Assembly: GCA_012934845.2 (NCBI GenBank)
Contig: WNNJ02002105.1
Span: forward strand, 62,001-126,000
From: Pomphorhynchus laevis
Taxonomy: Eukaryota > Acanthocephala > Palaeacanthocephala > Echinorhynchida > Pomphorhynchidae
Reading direction: 5' to 3'
Length of the DNA stretch: 64,000 nt
The notes beneath the pieces were generated by a model, which was not told where the DNA came from, made no database searches, and saw only the letters and a list, made by a program, of their open reading frames with translations. Below are positions 41,640 through 53,010 of the stretch, piece by piece. Numbering within the stretch: position 1 is the first letter of the stretch; every line of letters begins with the position of its first letter. Both the position numbers and the translations under genes were made by a program.

Positions 41640-41900
41640 ATTATATGATATGTTTATTATAGAGTATAAGATACACTAAATAATCAAATTTCACCAGAGG
41701 AAAAACGTAATTAGCATGGCCCCGCTGCTATGTCGGGTCGATGATTAGAGGCCAAAACCTGATAGCATAGCAGTTTCACCCGATGACCTCCAATCCTTAT
41801 TTTAATACATCGTCTGTTATTTAGTCATTTCATAAAAATTGACTTTTTAAATTTCAATTTTTTTATTTTAACTTTATATAAATTATAAAATCATATAACA
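41640..41900 (-). mobile_element. Hairpin element U, copy
   Basis: CAGAGGAAAAACG, GGCCCCGCTGCTATGT, GAGGCCAAAACCTGATAGCA, CCGATGACCTCCAATCC and CATCGTCTGTTATTTAGTCA in the element's minus-strand order. The terminal hairpin is partly lost. A further AT-rich piece with TACGTAGACTCAG is at about 42150-42180. Confidence 0.6.
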
Positions 41901-42479
41901 ATTATTTATTATTAATAATTTAATTGTTTAAATTTTATTTATCTTTATATTAATTTATAGCATAAAATACGTATCCCGACTATAAAATAATGCCGTGCCA
42001 CAACTTGATTGATTTCAGCTCACAGATTCAATCAAACTTTAAATTTCAATAATAAATTCTATCATTATATAAATATAAGCTGTATAAAATATATAATTAT
42101 TTATTATCTTTATTTTTATATAAAATAAAAATAAGTGAGTCTACGTATAAAATACGTAGACTCAGTTGTTTGACATAGACTCAGTTCTTATCACATATAA
42201 TTCAATTGTTTTAATCCTAGGCAGCGTAATTCCATGTTTGACTGTATAAAATTGCATCTACATTGGAACGAACTGTTCTCAGAACAACTGAACGAACTTT
42301 AAAACAACTTTAGCTTTAATTCGTCTATTAGTTATCAGTTAAGGTTGTTAAGATTATTTGAAGTAATCACTTTACACTTTGAAAAAATACAGTTTTAAAT
42401 TATCTTTTTGGCTTTTGTCGTTTTAAAGAACAAATTTCTCAATAAAACAGTTTCGAAATTGAAATCCGTTGTCGTTTAG

Positions 42480-42779
42480 AGCAAATTTCTCAAACTTAAG
42501 CCGTTATTCGACCGCGTGCTCGTTCAGCGTTTTGCCGCTGAAACCAAGAGTAAAGGAGGTCTTCTAATTCCAGAGAAAGCTATGGGCAAGATAATGAACG
42601 CTAAGATTGTTTCAGTCGGGCCTGGTTTACGAACAAAAGAAGGATCTCATATTCCGTCATCTCTAAAGGCAGGTGATAGCGTTCTACTTCCCGAGTACGG
42701 GGGTACAAAAGTTGAGATCAACAACGAGGAAATGTTTATATTTAAAGAGACTGACATTCTTGGTGTGTGGGAGAAGTGA
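42480..42779 (+). CDS. HSPE1: Mitochondrial co-chaperonin HSP10, exon 2
   Basis: Heptameric lid of HSP60 in the mitochondrial matrix. Acceptor GTCGTTTAG precedes 42480. The 99 residues carry the cpn10 signature LKPLFDRVLVQR, the HSP60-binding mobile loop ETKSKGGLLIPEKAMGK, GDSVLLPEYGGTKV and the C-terminus KETDILGVWEK; TGA at 42777-42779. With the Met from 37164 the protein is 100 residues, normal for the family. An apparent GTG start at 42516 is only an internal Val and would lose the signature's first half. ATTAAA at about 42817 may be the polyadenylation signal. Confidence 0.96.
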   Translation, partial: SKFLKLKPLFDRVLVQRFAAETKSKGGLLIPEKAMGKIMNAKIVSVGPGLRTKEGSHIPSSLKAGDSVLLPEYGGTKVEINNEEMFIFKETDILGVWEK

Positions 42780-42968
42780 AGCAAGCAACCAATTTAATAT
42801 TGTCTTCTCTCATGTATTAAACTTATTTGACTTTGTTTTCTTTAAAATATATAAAATAACAATCTTGTAATCTGATTGAAGTTGGAGTTTTTGACCAACA
42901 AATTAAAAAGTTGATACAACGGCTAATGAAGGACGTTTAATAATATAGCCATACTAATTAAAACAGGG

Positions 42969-42992
42969 GTTCCCAAACTGGGATTGCCAAAT
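42969..42992 (+). repeat. hAT-like terminal sequence
   Basis: CAGGGGTTCCCAAACTGGGA resembles the ends of many hAT transposons. No inverted partner or 8-bp duplication was located, so it may be a solitary fragment. Around it, 42780-43450 holds nothing else that can be supported. Confidence 0.3.
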
Positions 42993-43450
42993 TTTTTTGT
43001 ATCACGGTTTAATAACAAAGATAATATGTTTATCTAGCTACATTTTTATGTCTATAAAATATGCTTTAACTCCTTCTATACAGTTCCATTTGAGCAATTT
43101 CGTGTTCAAGTGTATTATTTGCAAGCAGTATCATCCACCTCAAAGATATCTATTTGAGCTAATTTCCTATCAAGAGTTGATCCTATCTTGACAAAGCCTC
43201 ATAGCCTAATTGGTCGGATTCAGACGATCGGGTAATTTGTTTTTTTGCTTATAGTTTCTATTTGCATATATTTTTTGTGTGTATATTTATCTATTTTTTG
43301 TGCATAGCTATCTTTTTCTATTTTTTTCTTTCGTTTTTTCTTTATTTTCACTTATAGCATAAAAATCGCATGTCTTGTGAAATACAAGATATAAAAAATC
43401 GCAAATCACCTGTAACAATTAATACACTTAAAAAAAGGTAGAGAAGGAAG

Positions 43451-43504
43451 TTTCAGCGCAAAAGATGCTCCTGCCAATAAGGCAGGACGCTTTTGCGCTG
43501 AAAA
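43451..43504 (+). repeat. Strong hairpin upstream of LINE B ORF1
   Basis: TTTCAGCGCAAAAG pairs with CTTTTGCGCTGAAA (14 bp), and inside it CCTGCC pairs with GGCAGG around AATAA. It lies about 100 bp before the first ORF of LINE B and may be part of its 5' UTR. Confidence 0.75.
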
Positions 43505-43559
43505 TAATTTGGGATAATGACGGAGGCAAAACTACCTTTCAAAAGAATATTCGAGGTAC

Positions 43560-46437
43560 CTTCAAAGATAACATCTCTCAGGAGAGTATCTTTGAGCGGT
43601 AGATGTTGAATGATGGTTTTGCCAGAATAACATTCAAAAATGTAAATATAAACGAAACATTCAGGATAAAGCTACAACAAATAATAGGAATCAAAGTCAC
43701 CGACACTTTTCTGCGTGCTACAAGAGTCCTTAGGGATGTCACGTCGTTCGCAGATGAAGAGTATGCCAAGGATTTGATAGATAAGTACGGAATAACTGTA
43801 ATAAAAAATGTAAATCCTATAACTTACAACTCTTTTCTTGTGAAAGGAGCTGTAAGTGATTTACAAAAGCTGCGCGACTCTCGACCTGGAATTTTGGGTC
43901 ATCTAATCAAATTGGTAATTTTCGATGAGGATGACCTGAAATTCCGGTATCCACAGTGCTACTGCTGTCAGCGATGGATCACTTTTCAAACATGTGTTTG
44001 AAAAGTGGTCTTAGCTGTGTGCACTGTGGAGACGATCATGAATCACAAAATTGTAAAAAAGGTCCGAAAGACCTAAGTGTGCTACCTTTACACATTCACA
44101 TAGGGCTTATTCTAACACATGCACCCATTTTAAAGAATATTTAAAGTAGGTGGATGGTGAGAATAAAATAGCGTGTGAAGGAGCAGAAGCCTTTTTACAA
44201 GCCGCAAAAAAAACAGTCGGGTGATCAACATGTCTCCGAAATGAGAATATTGATCGGCCGACTTAACGAACTGGAAAAAAAGTTGACGATAGTGACCGCG
44301 GAAAATAAAAATCTAAAAACAAAATTATTATCAAAAGAGAATGAAATACAAAGTTTGAAAACAGATATAAGCAGAATATCAATAGGTAATTACAAAAACT
44401 ATAATAAAAATCAAACAATACAAAAAAACTCAAATAGTTTTGCAACTTTAAAAAACGCAGATCCGGAAGGGGATGACGAAAACATGGAGTTTGGCTCCTT
44501 AGTTTCCTCACACTAGGAAGGATCTGCTATTTTTTAAGTCGTGCACAAACAGGCAAGGAAAGATAGCTCTTCAAAAGGAGGAGGCACCAAGTTAGGGGAA
44601 CAGCCGTGTAAAAAGCGGCGCATTGAGTACAATTCGTTGGAGGACATCTCGTTGATGAGTTGGAATATAGTAACCGTTAGGAATCTAGTTTAATATTCCA
44701 ATTTGGATCATGGGGATGTCCTCTTTCTGCAGGAGGCGCGTTCTCCACAGGTTTTAAGCACTTTAAAGGAGAGTTTCGAAAATTACAAATTTTCACATAT
44801 CAAGTTAACGGTAAGTTAGAGCTCACCCTAGTCTCAATGACAAGCGAGCGTCTTAACGCTTGCTTGATTTCAGAGGGACAGAGTGACGCGGGCTCTTATC
44901 AACTTCTGAAATTCTTCGTTTCCCGCCGTCCGGTGTATGTAGCAAACTGCTACATAAAACCGGTGGCTGGCGGACGAAGGAGAGTAAGAAAGTCGTCAAG
45001 AAGTTGCTGCTTAGAGTGTTTAATGCCGATGCCTACTACATTGTTGGTGATCTAAATGACTCCAGAGGAGGTCGAGTGGGATAATTATTGACCAAATCGG
45101 AGAGGCCATAATCCCACTAGAGGGAACGTTTCTCCAGTGTCATACAGGTTACCAATCCATTTTAGATATCGCAATTAATTTAAAAAATGTCAAGTTTAAA
45201 ATAAAATGGTTAAAAAGCATAGAATGGGACGGGCTTAATGACGGACGTAAGCTTGTATACTGGGTTTGGAAGAAAGAAATGTACAAAAAAAACACCAGAT
45301 TTCAACCGATTAAGGCTGGTATACAAGCTTACAACCAAAAAGTTAAAATGTTTTTAACCAATAATAATGATAATAATATTAATGAAATTTTAAATTATGT
45401 AACGAATGAATGTGAGAATGTGTGTTAGTACATGAATTTTTTTTATAAATTGAGCGTGAATGTTAAAATGAATAGTTTTAATGATTTTAGTTCAAATTTT
45501 ATAAATAATCAATTGTATTTTTAAGAAATAATTTTTTATGCAATTTTAATGCTGAATTATATAATTCAGCATTAAAATAGAATTATATAATTCAGCAAAA
45601 TTATTTGCTGAATTATATAATTCAGCAAATAAACACCTGCGGGCAAAACGACCTCCATTGCCAAAACACAATCCTAAGGCTTTGCACATGAAGAAACTCC
45701 TCTGGGGGATTAAGAGCTGATCCTAATCCGTCCGATCGGAAGAGGTTTCTCATTTGCCGACTCCAAGATCAAATCTATTAAGAGTCGTTGAAGCGTGATG
45801 CAAGAAAGCTGCTGTCCTACGAGATTCAAAAGAATGGTAGTCATCCATAAGGAATACCACCTTTCAGGGTTGGAGATCAGCAGCTTCCAAGTGGATTGCT
45901 TCAAAGGGCATTAAGACTGTATTAGAAAAATGAAAAAGAAACATCTTAAATGCAATGATATGCTCCGAGGATGTTCAGCTTCAAAATAGGTTAAAGCTTA
46001 CTCCCCATTATATTGGAGGAGGATATCACACTTGAAGATCTCTTGGATGCGTGGCCGATCACGCCTAAGACGTCATCTAATGGCATCTCGGCGTCCGTGG
46101 CTGCTATCAAGCTGATCGACGAGGAACTCCGGAAGCAAATCTCTGCTAAACTGATAGCTTCACCGCTAGCATCTGGCCAAATATTGCACTCGGGAAAGTT
46201 ATATTTCTTCCATAGTGTCGATGTGTGTCAACGACTAAGGACACGAGACCAATCACCATATCCAATAATATTGTGATGATCTATGAGAGAGCTCTAGCAA
46301 GATACCTGGCTCGGCACTACAAGTCGCGTGGATTGTTGGGTGGCCATATTCTCGGGTATCGTAGTGGTAGGGTTCCACGGTCCATTGTCTAAGCTATCCA
46401 AGGGTCTTAATGAAGGGTCCCGTTTATCAAAAAAAGT
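43560..46437 (+). mobile_element. LINE B, 5' part (ORF1, endonuclease, RT start)
   Basis: ORF1 begins at ATG 43603. After the basic N-terminal part it has two CCHC zinc knuckles in different frames: CYCCQRW..HFSNMC, broken by a frameshift, and CVHCGDDHESQNC (about 44016-44054). A coiled-coil-like segment follows (RLNELEKKLTIVTAENKN, 44175-44516). Endonuclease remnants lie at 44690-45110 and include VGDLND. RT begins with RYLARHYKSRGLLGGHILG and YRSGRVPRSIV (46295-46393). The clade is uncertain (I, Jockey or R1 group). It is interrupted by the LINE at 46438. Confidence 0.7.
45548..45632 (+). repeat. Cluster of TGCTGAATTATATAATTCAGC palindromes
   Basis: The palindrome GCTGAATTATATAATTCAGC occurs in full or nearly in full three times within 85 bp, inside decayed LINE B. 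Looks like local palindrome expansion. Confidence 0.75.
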
Positions 46438-49400
46438 TTGAGATCTAATAAACATAATTATTCCTGTCAGTTCCAGATTATTCCTGTCAGTTCCAGATTA
46501 TTCCTGTCAGTTCCTGATTATTCCTGTCAGTTCCAGATTATTCCTGTCAGTTCCAGATTATTCCTGTCAGTTCCAGATTATTCCTTGTCAGTTCCAGATT
46601 ATTCCTGTCAGTTCCGCTCGCTACGCTCGCGGATTGAGCTCAATCTATCGATAAAAGGTCATGCCTAAAAAAGCGCGATATCAGATTCCTGTTCCTGATC
46701 AAGAATCTTCCACATCGGAATGCAATGATGGTTATACCAGCTTTGAAGTTGGATGCGATTTGAAAGATTGCGATGTATGGACATTTGTTCGTGTTAAAAT
46801 ACCCGAACACTCGGTGTATAAACGTAAACATTTCACTTGCGGTTTTTGTTCATCAGTACGACTACTACAGTTATCCTGCTCCTCTACTCCTGTATCACAC
46901 ACGACCACTCAGACCAATGCTGTTTTAGATGTTTCCCTCGCATCAACACCTGACTTCACATCTTATAATCCCATTATTGAACCTACTCTCTCTCACACAC
47001 TCCTCGTTCAACTACGTACAAAACTTCCATTAATCTTTCTCATTCTAACAATGCTAACGGCAAAGCTTTTCATCTCGTACCTCCTCTTTCCTATTCCTCC
47101 CCCAATCTAAATAAATCTCAAACTTCTTTATTCTCTTCACGTACTTCTTACTCGACCTCCCCCGTATCACTTCTCAATAATTTACATCCTTCCATCAAAA
47201 TCATTTCCAGTAATATTTCCGATCAACTGATTCAATACTCCATTTCTGCCACTCATGCCCCAACCTATCTTAATTCTCCTTACTTTACCTCCCACGTAAC
47301 ACTTCCAAATAATTTACAACCTTGATTCAATCATCTCCAGTCACATCTCTGATAAACCGATTCAACACCCCGCTCCTGTCTCACTTGCTCCAACCAATAT
47401 TAATTCTCTATCAAGCACCCCTGTCATTTCCACTTATATTTGCTCATCTACCTCGACTCCAACCAGCTCTGTCCGTCCACCACTTCCACGAAATCGTTTT
47501 CCTTCGCGCGATCGCTGTATAATCATATCAAACTTAAAGCTTTCCGAATCTGCTTCTCCACAATCTCGCCTCGATGATGATGTATCTACTTTCAGGTCTA
47601 TCCTAGCAACCATTCTTCCTGATGATAACCCATCACTCTTCAATAATATCGCTTTTGTATCCTTTATTCGTTTAAACAAATCCACTAAATCCAGTCATCT
47701 CAGTCCTTCACTCTTAAAAATCGTTTTCCGACATAGTTCACATGCCTCTTCGGTACTCTCCCAACGTTTTAAACTTCTTACCACTTCATCTACTTGCCGT
47801 ATATTTCCTGACCGCTCCCCTTCTGATATTGCCCAGCTCAATTTAGCTCGCATTGAGAAACATCGACGTGAAACAAACGGTGAGTCATCTCTATCAATCC
47901 GTAAAATCAACTGAAATTTTCACGTCGTAGGCACAAGGCCAAAAATTCGATGGCGTCTCGTTTCTCCCCCAATCTTCTTTCTAGTCGATCTCGCTCCTAA
48001 GCTTACTTTTCGTCTTTCAATACTCGCTCCATTCTTCATAAAGCTGATATGCTCCTCGATATCTTAGATCAATTATCTATCGATATTCTCTGCATTACCG
48101 AATCCTGGCACTCTGACTCTGACGATCTTGCTATTCGTCGTCTATGTCGTTCTGGTTGTTCTCTAGTTGAATCAGCTCGTCAAATGGCCTCATACATCTA
48201 CTGCTTCTAACCATGGCGTTATTGTTGCCATTGCTCGTCAGCCAATGTCTCTACGTAAAATTAACAATAACATACGTTACACCTCTTTCGAATTACTCAT
48301 GCAAATTATCAACTCCTTTCTCTCTGGAACTTCTGATTGTATACCGTCCAGGTTCAGTTACCCCCATCACGTATCTTCATTAAAGACCTTGCAGATCTTA
48401 TGTCTCACTGTTCATTGTCTTATACTCCTTCTTTTGTTCTCGGTGACTTTAACATTCGTCTTGATCGCCCGGCTGACTCTGACTCTATCACTTTAACTAA
48501 TCTTTTTTCTGATTTTAACTATAAATTACTTTCAACAAGCCCAACTCATATTCTCGGCGGTGCTCTCGACATCATTGCTGTTCCTAACTGCTTCAATGAC
48601 TATACCTCCTTGTCAATTACTGATCCTGGTTTGTCCGATCATTTTCTTGTCACTCTTACTCTTACTCGTCCCGTCCTCCTTCTCCGCCTTTACCATTATC
48701 CACACCAAGTCGACCCTGGAAACTTCTCGATATCCCTATTCTCTGCACAGACTTACTCAATTCTTCACTCTTTTCACTTCCTTCTAACAATCTCTTCCGA
48801 TGATCTCTGCATTATGTTTGATTCTAAACTTACGTCGATCCTCAATAACCTTCTGCCCAGTCGACTTCGACGTTCTCAGCGCTTGCGCCATCCTCCCTAG
48901 TTCGATTCTAAATGTAGTCTTTCTAAGCGTCGACTCCGTCACTCTTTTCGTATTTATAATCGCTTTCTTAAACGTTCTCCCAACTCACTCCCAAATCCCC
49001 GTGATTCATAATTTTCTCTACGCCGTTCACATCTCATTCTTATACGTACTAAACGTACTATCTTTTGGCGAAATCAACTCGAGTCATCTTCCAACTCCAA
49101 ATCTCATTAAAAAATCTTAAACTCAATTCTTTCACGATCATCTACTTCTTGTAATATAAATCCTGATGAATTCTCTTCTTATCTACAAACTAAGCTATCT
49201 AATTTACTTTCCCTACTACCCACAGCCCCCTTGTACCCTCGCTTCTCTTTAAATGCTTCCCTCCCAGAGCTATTCCACCTTCCCGTTTCATCTGATGAAG
49301 TCTCTTCAGTTCTGCTGTAATTACCTAATAAAACATCTCCCTCTGACCCGATTCCCACTCACTTGCTTAAAAATATCTGCTCCTCTATCTTACCCTTCTT

Positions 49401-50890
49401 AACCACATTGTTTAACTCATCCATCCGTAGCCGAACATTTCCTTTCATCTGGAAATGCGCCACTGTTCATCATCTTATCCAAAATCAATCTCTCGACTCC
49501 TCACTACCATCTTCGTACCCTCCTATCTCAATAATCCCAACTCTCTTTAAACTCCTTGCGCGTCTCGTTCTTAAGCAAGTTAATACATATCTCTTTTCCT
49601 CCAACTTGTTTCCTCCCTTCCAAGCCGCTTTTCGCTCTAATCACTCTACTGAAATTGCATGTCTTAAAGTTTATAATGACTTACTCATCTCGCGCGATCA
49701 TAAATTATGTAGTGTCATAGTTTCTCTTGATCTATCGTCTGCTTTTGACATCGTCGATCACTCGATTCTTCTCCATCGCCTTCGTCATGATTACGGCTTC
49801 TCTTTACCCATTGTATCATGGTTTTCTTCATATCTATCAAACCGTACATTTCGCGTCTATTCTAACTCTTCTCTCTCCCATCCTTCATCCATCCCGTCCG
49901 GTGTTCCACAAGGCTCCGTATTAGAACTATGATTTTTCTCTTCTCGGTGATTTATCTCCGATTTCTCATACATTTAACTTCCATGTTATGCAATATGCTG
50001 ATGAAATTCTCATCTGTGCTCACGCACTTGCTTATCGTAATCCTGGTCTTAGTGTTTATGCTAACAACTGTCTTGCCTCAATTTCCAATCATCTTTCTTC
50101 CCTTCGCCTTTCTCTGAATCCTGATAAATCCAAAATTATGTGGATCCTACCTCGACGCCTCGGCTTAGAACCTGCCTCCGTATAATTAAATTCTACAATT
50201 CTTCCTATCGTTGATAATCTCGTTTTCCTATGCTTCCATTTCGACAACCGACTTTCACTTAAACCTTTCGTTAGAGAAAAAGTACGCTCATCTATCTTGA
50301 TACTCCGCAACCTCCGTCAAGTTCGTAGATTGATCGATATCCCTTCCTGTATGACTCTCATATCTGCTCTCCTTTTTTCTAGACTCGATTATTGTCTTAG
50401 TCTATTTTTCACCTCACCTAAAGTCACTCTTCTTCCCTTACAACGCTTCGTCAACGCAGCCGTCCGAATTCTCCTCCGTCGTCATCGTTTTGATCATACA
50501 TCCTACCATCTTGCTTCTATTGATTTTTCTACAATTTATTTTCGTGTTCAAATTCGTAGTTTTCTTGATGCTTTCCGCCTTGTAACTTGTCATACCCCAT
50601 CATTTCTCAACCTTCCTTTTCTCGACAATTCTCGTCCTGTTTACTGTTCCTTGCGCTACCGTAATTCCCTTCCTTTACATGTCCCAAACTACTCTAGCTC
50701 TTTTGGGTTCCGCTCCTTCGTTGTCGCTGCTCCTCTATCGTGGAATCATCTGCCCATTCATATACGCCAATCAACTTCCCTGTCGTGCTTCAAACGCCAA
50801 ATCCGATCCCATTTAAACAATTTATCTGCTTGACTTTTTCATTTTTTGTGGACTTGTAAGCGTGCAGCTTGTACGCATTTGCCACGTAAA
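46438..50890 (+). mobile_element. CR1/L2-type LINE, family A, near full-length copy A3
   Basis: Most complete member of the family seen at 320-2978, but diverged from it. The first ORF (from 46661) opens with a PHD-like Cys finger (GCDLKDCDVW...FTCGFC, residues 31-63), then Ser/Thr/Pro-rich sequence and the FPSRDRCI...QSRLDDDVSTFRSIL block (about 47500). Endonuclease pieces follow, with LTESWHSDSDD-like sequence near 48100 and LGDFNIRLDRP and SPTHILGGALD at 48437-48570. RT is 49363-50185 (SLDLSSAFDIVDH, GVPQGSVL, YADEILI). The C-terminus is 50297-50833 (WNHLPIHIRQSTSLSCFK). The 3' UTR ends CACGTAAAATAAA. Several frameshifts and stops make it non-functional. In motif C the second Asp is Glu (YADE). 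Confidence 0.88.
46459..46632 (+). repeat. 20-bp tandem repeat at the 5' end of LINE A3
   Basis: Eight near-identical copies of TTATTCCTGTCAGTTCCAGA end at about 46612, followed by CCGCTCGCTACGCTCGCGG. They stand between LINE B sequence and the first Met of LINE A3 (46661), so they are probably its 5' UTR. Confidence 0.85.
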
Positions 50891-51400
50891 ATAAATTTGT
50901 ATTATTATCGCCAATCCTTTATATGATTACGATGGGGGGAGTCTTGGATGGACTTTTAGATAGAAACACTAGTGGAACTATCTATGCGGACGATATATCG
51001 CTGGTTTTTAAAAGAGACTCCTTGTCTGACAGGATATTCGAAGACAGAGTGAAATCTGTGGTGAATGGGATTGCTAGACGCCTGTCTAAGTTCGGTTTGT
51101 CGTCATACCCAACGAAAAGCAATTTCATTCACTACAGATTTCGCAAACCAGGACACCATACTAAATTATTTGGTGCTTTTTCGGGGAATCGGAAGAGACA
51201 AATAAGAATACTGGGATCTGTCTTCGAATCCAGGCTGCACTGGAGATCAGACATGGCAAAATGTTTTAAATTAGTAAAAAAGGTATAAAGTTGTTCTGGT
51301 GTGCAAGACGTTTAAATGTTAGTTTAAGTAGGTGTATAGTAGTGCTCAACGCGTTTGTGTTGAGTGGCCTATACTTCTACTCAAATAATCGTCCACCAGA
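50891..51400 (+). mobile_element. LINE B, 3' part
   Basis: Resumes the element interrupted at 46437: RT motif C GTIYADDISLVFK (50983-50994 codes YADD), then RLSKFGLSSYPTKSNF and ILGSVFESRLHWRSDM, with further C-terminal residues to about 51400. About 100 RT residues between motifs 2 and 5 are missing, so the LINE A3 insertion was accompanied or followed by a deletion. Confidence 0.7.
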
Positions 51401-51850
51401 ACAACGTTATAGATTTTTTAAAATTACTTTTAGAATTAATTAAAAAAGAATTTAATGATGAGTATTTGAAAAAATAAATTAATTAAAAGATATGTAAAGT
51501 TGTATGTAAAAATAAAAATTTTGAATAATTTTAATTTTTTTGAATGAATTTGACTTACTTTGTTTTTGTGTTTAATTTAAAATCTTTGTAAATTATTTGT
51601 TGTATAAAAATGAAATTGAATTTTATTGTTTAAATGTGTTTTTATATATTTTTATCATTGTTTTTACTATCACAAATCCGGAAAGAAAAATAATTACGAC
51701 AGTCAAAAGACAAATACTTCCCGTAGACGGGTTTGCAGAAGAGCGCATATGGGCATGAAGATTTACTTTGCATAAATTCAACGTTCATTGTTAATCATTG
51801 TTTTTTTTACTTTAATAAATTCTTACAAATTCTTCTATACAAATTATCAA
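51401..51850. other. AT-rich spacer
   Basis: No supported feature; possibly the 3' UTR of LINE B at the left and PLE sequence at the right. Confidence 0.4.
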
Positions 51851-52155
51851 AGCCAGGAAAGTTATACATGCTGCCGAAAATTCAAAAATAAATTGCCTTG
51901 CCCTGGTAGAACAATAATCAGTTTTATAGGAACGGCGACCGCAAATCTTTCAAGATAATATGTTCACAACCGATTGAAGCCGCTGCTAGTGAACTTTGAT
52001 TCTTACAACGAAAGCTCGGACGACTTCTTACGTAAATATGAAACTATTTAATATATCTGAGCATGCTCCCAATCTATTGAAGCCGCTGTCAGTGAATGTG
52101 AATTCTTATAATGAAAACTCGGACGACTTCTTACGTATATTTGAAACAATTTGAT
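51851..52155 (+). mobile_element. Second Penelope-like RT fragment, with internal duplication
   Basis: Frames give LYMLPKIQK, then PGRTIISFIGTATANLSRYV, then HNRLKPLLVNFDSYNESSDD and FLRKYETI. This is the PLE motif 2 region (LPKIHK..PGRPI.S..G....L...V...LKPL). The last ~75 bp (51974-52048) is repeated at 52080-52154 as LKPLSVNVNSYNENSDDFLR. It differs from the Naiad-like element (YWNPKLHKN), so a second PLE lineage is present. Confidence 0.65.
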
Positions 52156-52384
52156 ATAATATCTGTAAATAATCTCATCGATATTTTAAATATATAATGA
52201 TTTCAGACAATTCTTATTTATACAAGTTTACATAGCAAATTTTCGGTAACTAACTGTTACCACCGTCAGGCTGATAGCCTGATGATAGCCTATTCTTATT
52301 TAATTTATTAAATAAGTAGATACGACGAAAAAAGCTTATTCCGAAACTTGTCAAGTTGTGTTTAGTTGATTTGAAAGATGAATG

Positions 52385-53010
52385 TCGTAAACCAAGTTTA
52401 AATTACATTGGATCTTAAATTGAACTAAGAGACCGTACTAAGTTTTATATTTCAAAAGATGAGAGGAATACTAAGTAATACTTCATATTTTAAAAGATGC
52501 GAGTAATACTAAGGATCAAACATTAAAGATTAAGAATTAAAGCATTGGAGATACTGTGGAGTCCCAGTGCCCTCATCTTCTACAGTTCCCGCATTGAGGG
52601 TATGATAGATTATTAATTTAAATGATTTTGAATTTTAAATTAAACTGTAAATATGGGTTGATGTCCGAGAGTGCTATTTTACTCGCATTTCTGAGTTATT
52701 TGCACACGCTATTGGGAGGACGTTATTGTCCCTTCCCATAATGAATCGTATATTCGAAAGCCCGAAAGCGCTCTTTAAATCCGCATAGCATTCATCAGTT
52801 AATTCCTAAGTGAGATTCATAATTTTTACACTTGCCACTATAGAATTGTGATAAATTGTTCCCAACTTTGAGAAGTTATGTTAAAAAAATTGTGAATTCT
52901 TCAGCGATATCTGAAGTTGTGAAGGATATTCTATGATTCCATGTATGAACGCGTTGAGTTTAATATAACTCTGTTTTGAAATTCTTAACAAAAGTTCTAA
53001 GGAATTAAAT
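52385..53010 (+). repeat. Direct repeat flanking hairpin elements
   Basis: 52385-52510 (GTAAACCAAGTTTAAATTAC, TTGGATCTTAAATTGAAC, AAGAGACCG) recurs at 53755-53880. The second copy leads straight into hAT-like coding sequence. 52510-53010 has no recognised feature. Confidence 0.6.

Noticed and set aside
42516-42779. HSP10 starting at GTG 42516
   Set aside because: The frame is open upstream to a splice acceptor at 42479 and codes the first half of the cpn10 signature; eukaryotic GTG initiation is not needed.
43197-43240. tRNA gene (TAGCCTAATTGGTCGG looks like an A box)
   Set aside because: No B box, no acceptor pairing and no cloverleaf could be drawn.
46438-46668. Coding repeat protein from the 20-bp units (NYSCQFQIIPVSS...)
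   Set aside because: The period is not a multiple of three, the array precedes the LINE's ATG, and the peptide is an artefact of the tandem repeat.
50293-50833. Independent host gene on the plus strand
   Set aside because: It is the conserved C-terminal part of LINE A3 (WNHLPIHIRQ...CFK), matching the other family A copies.
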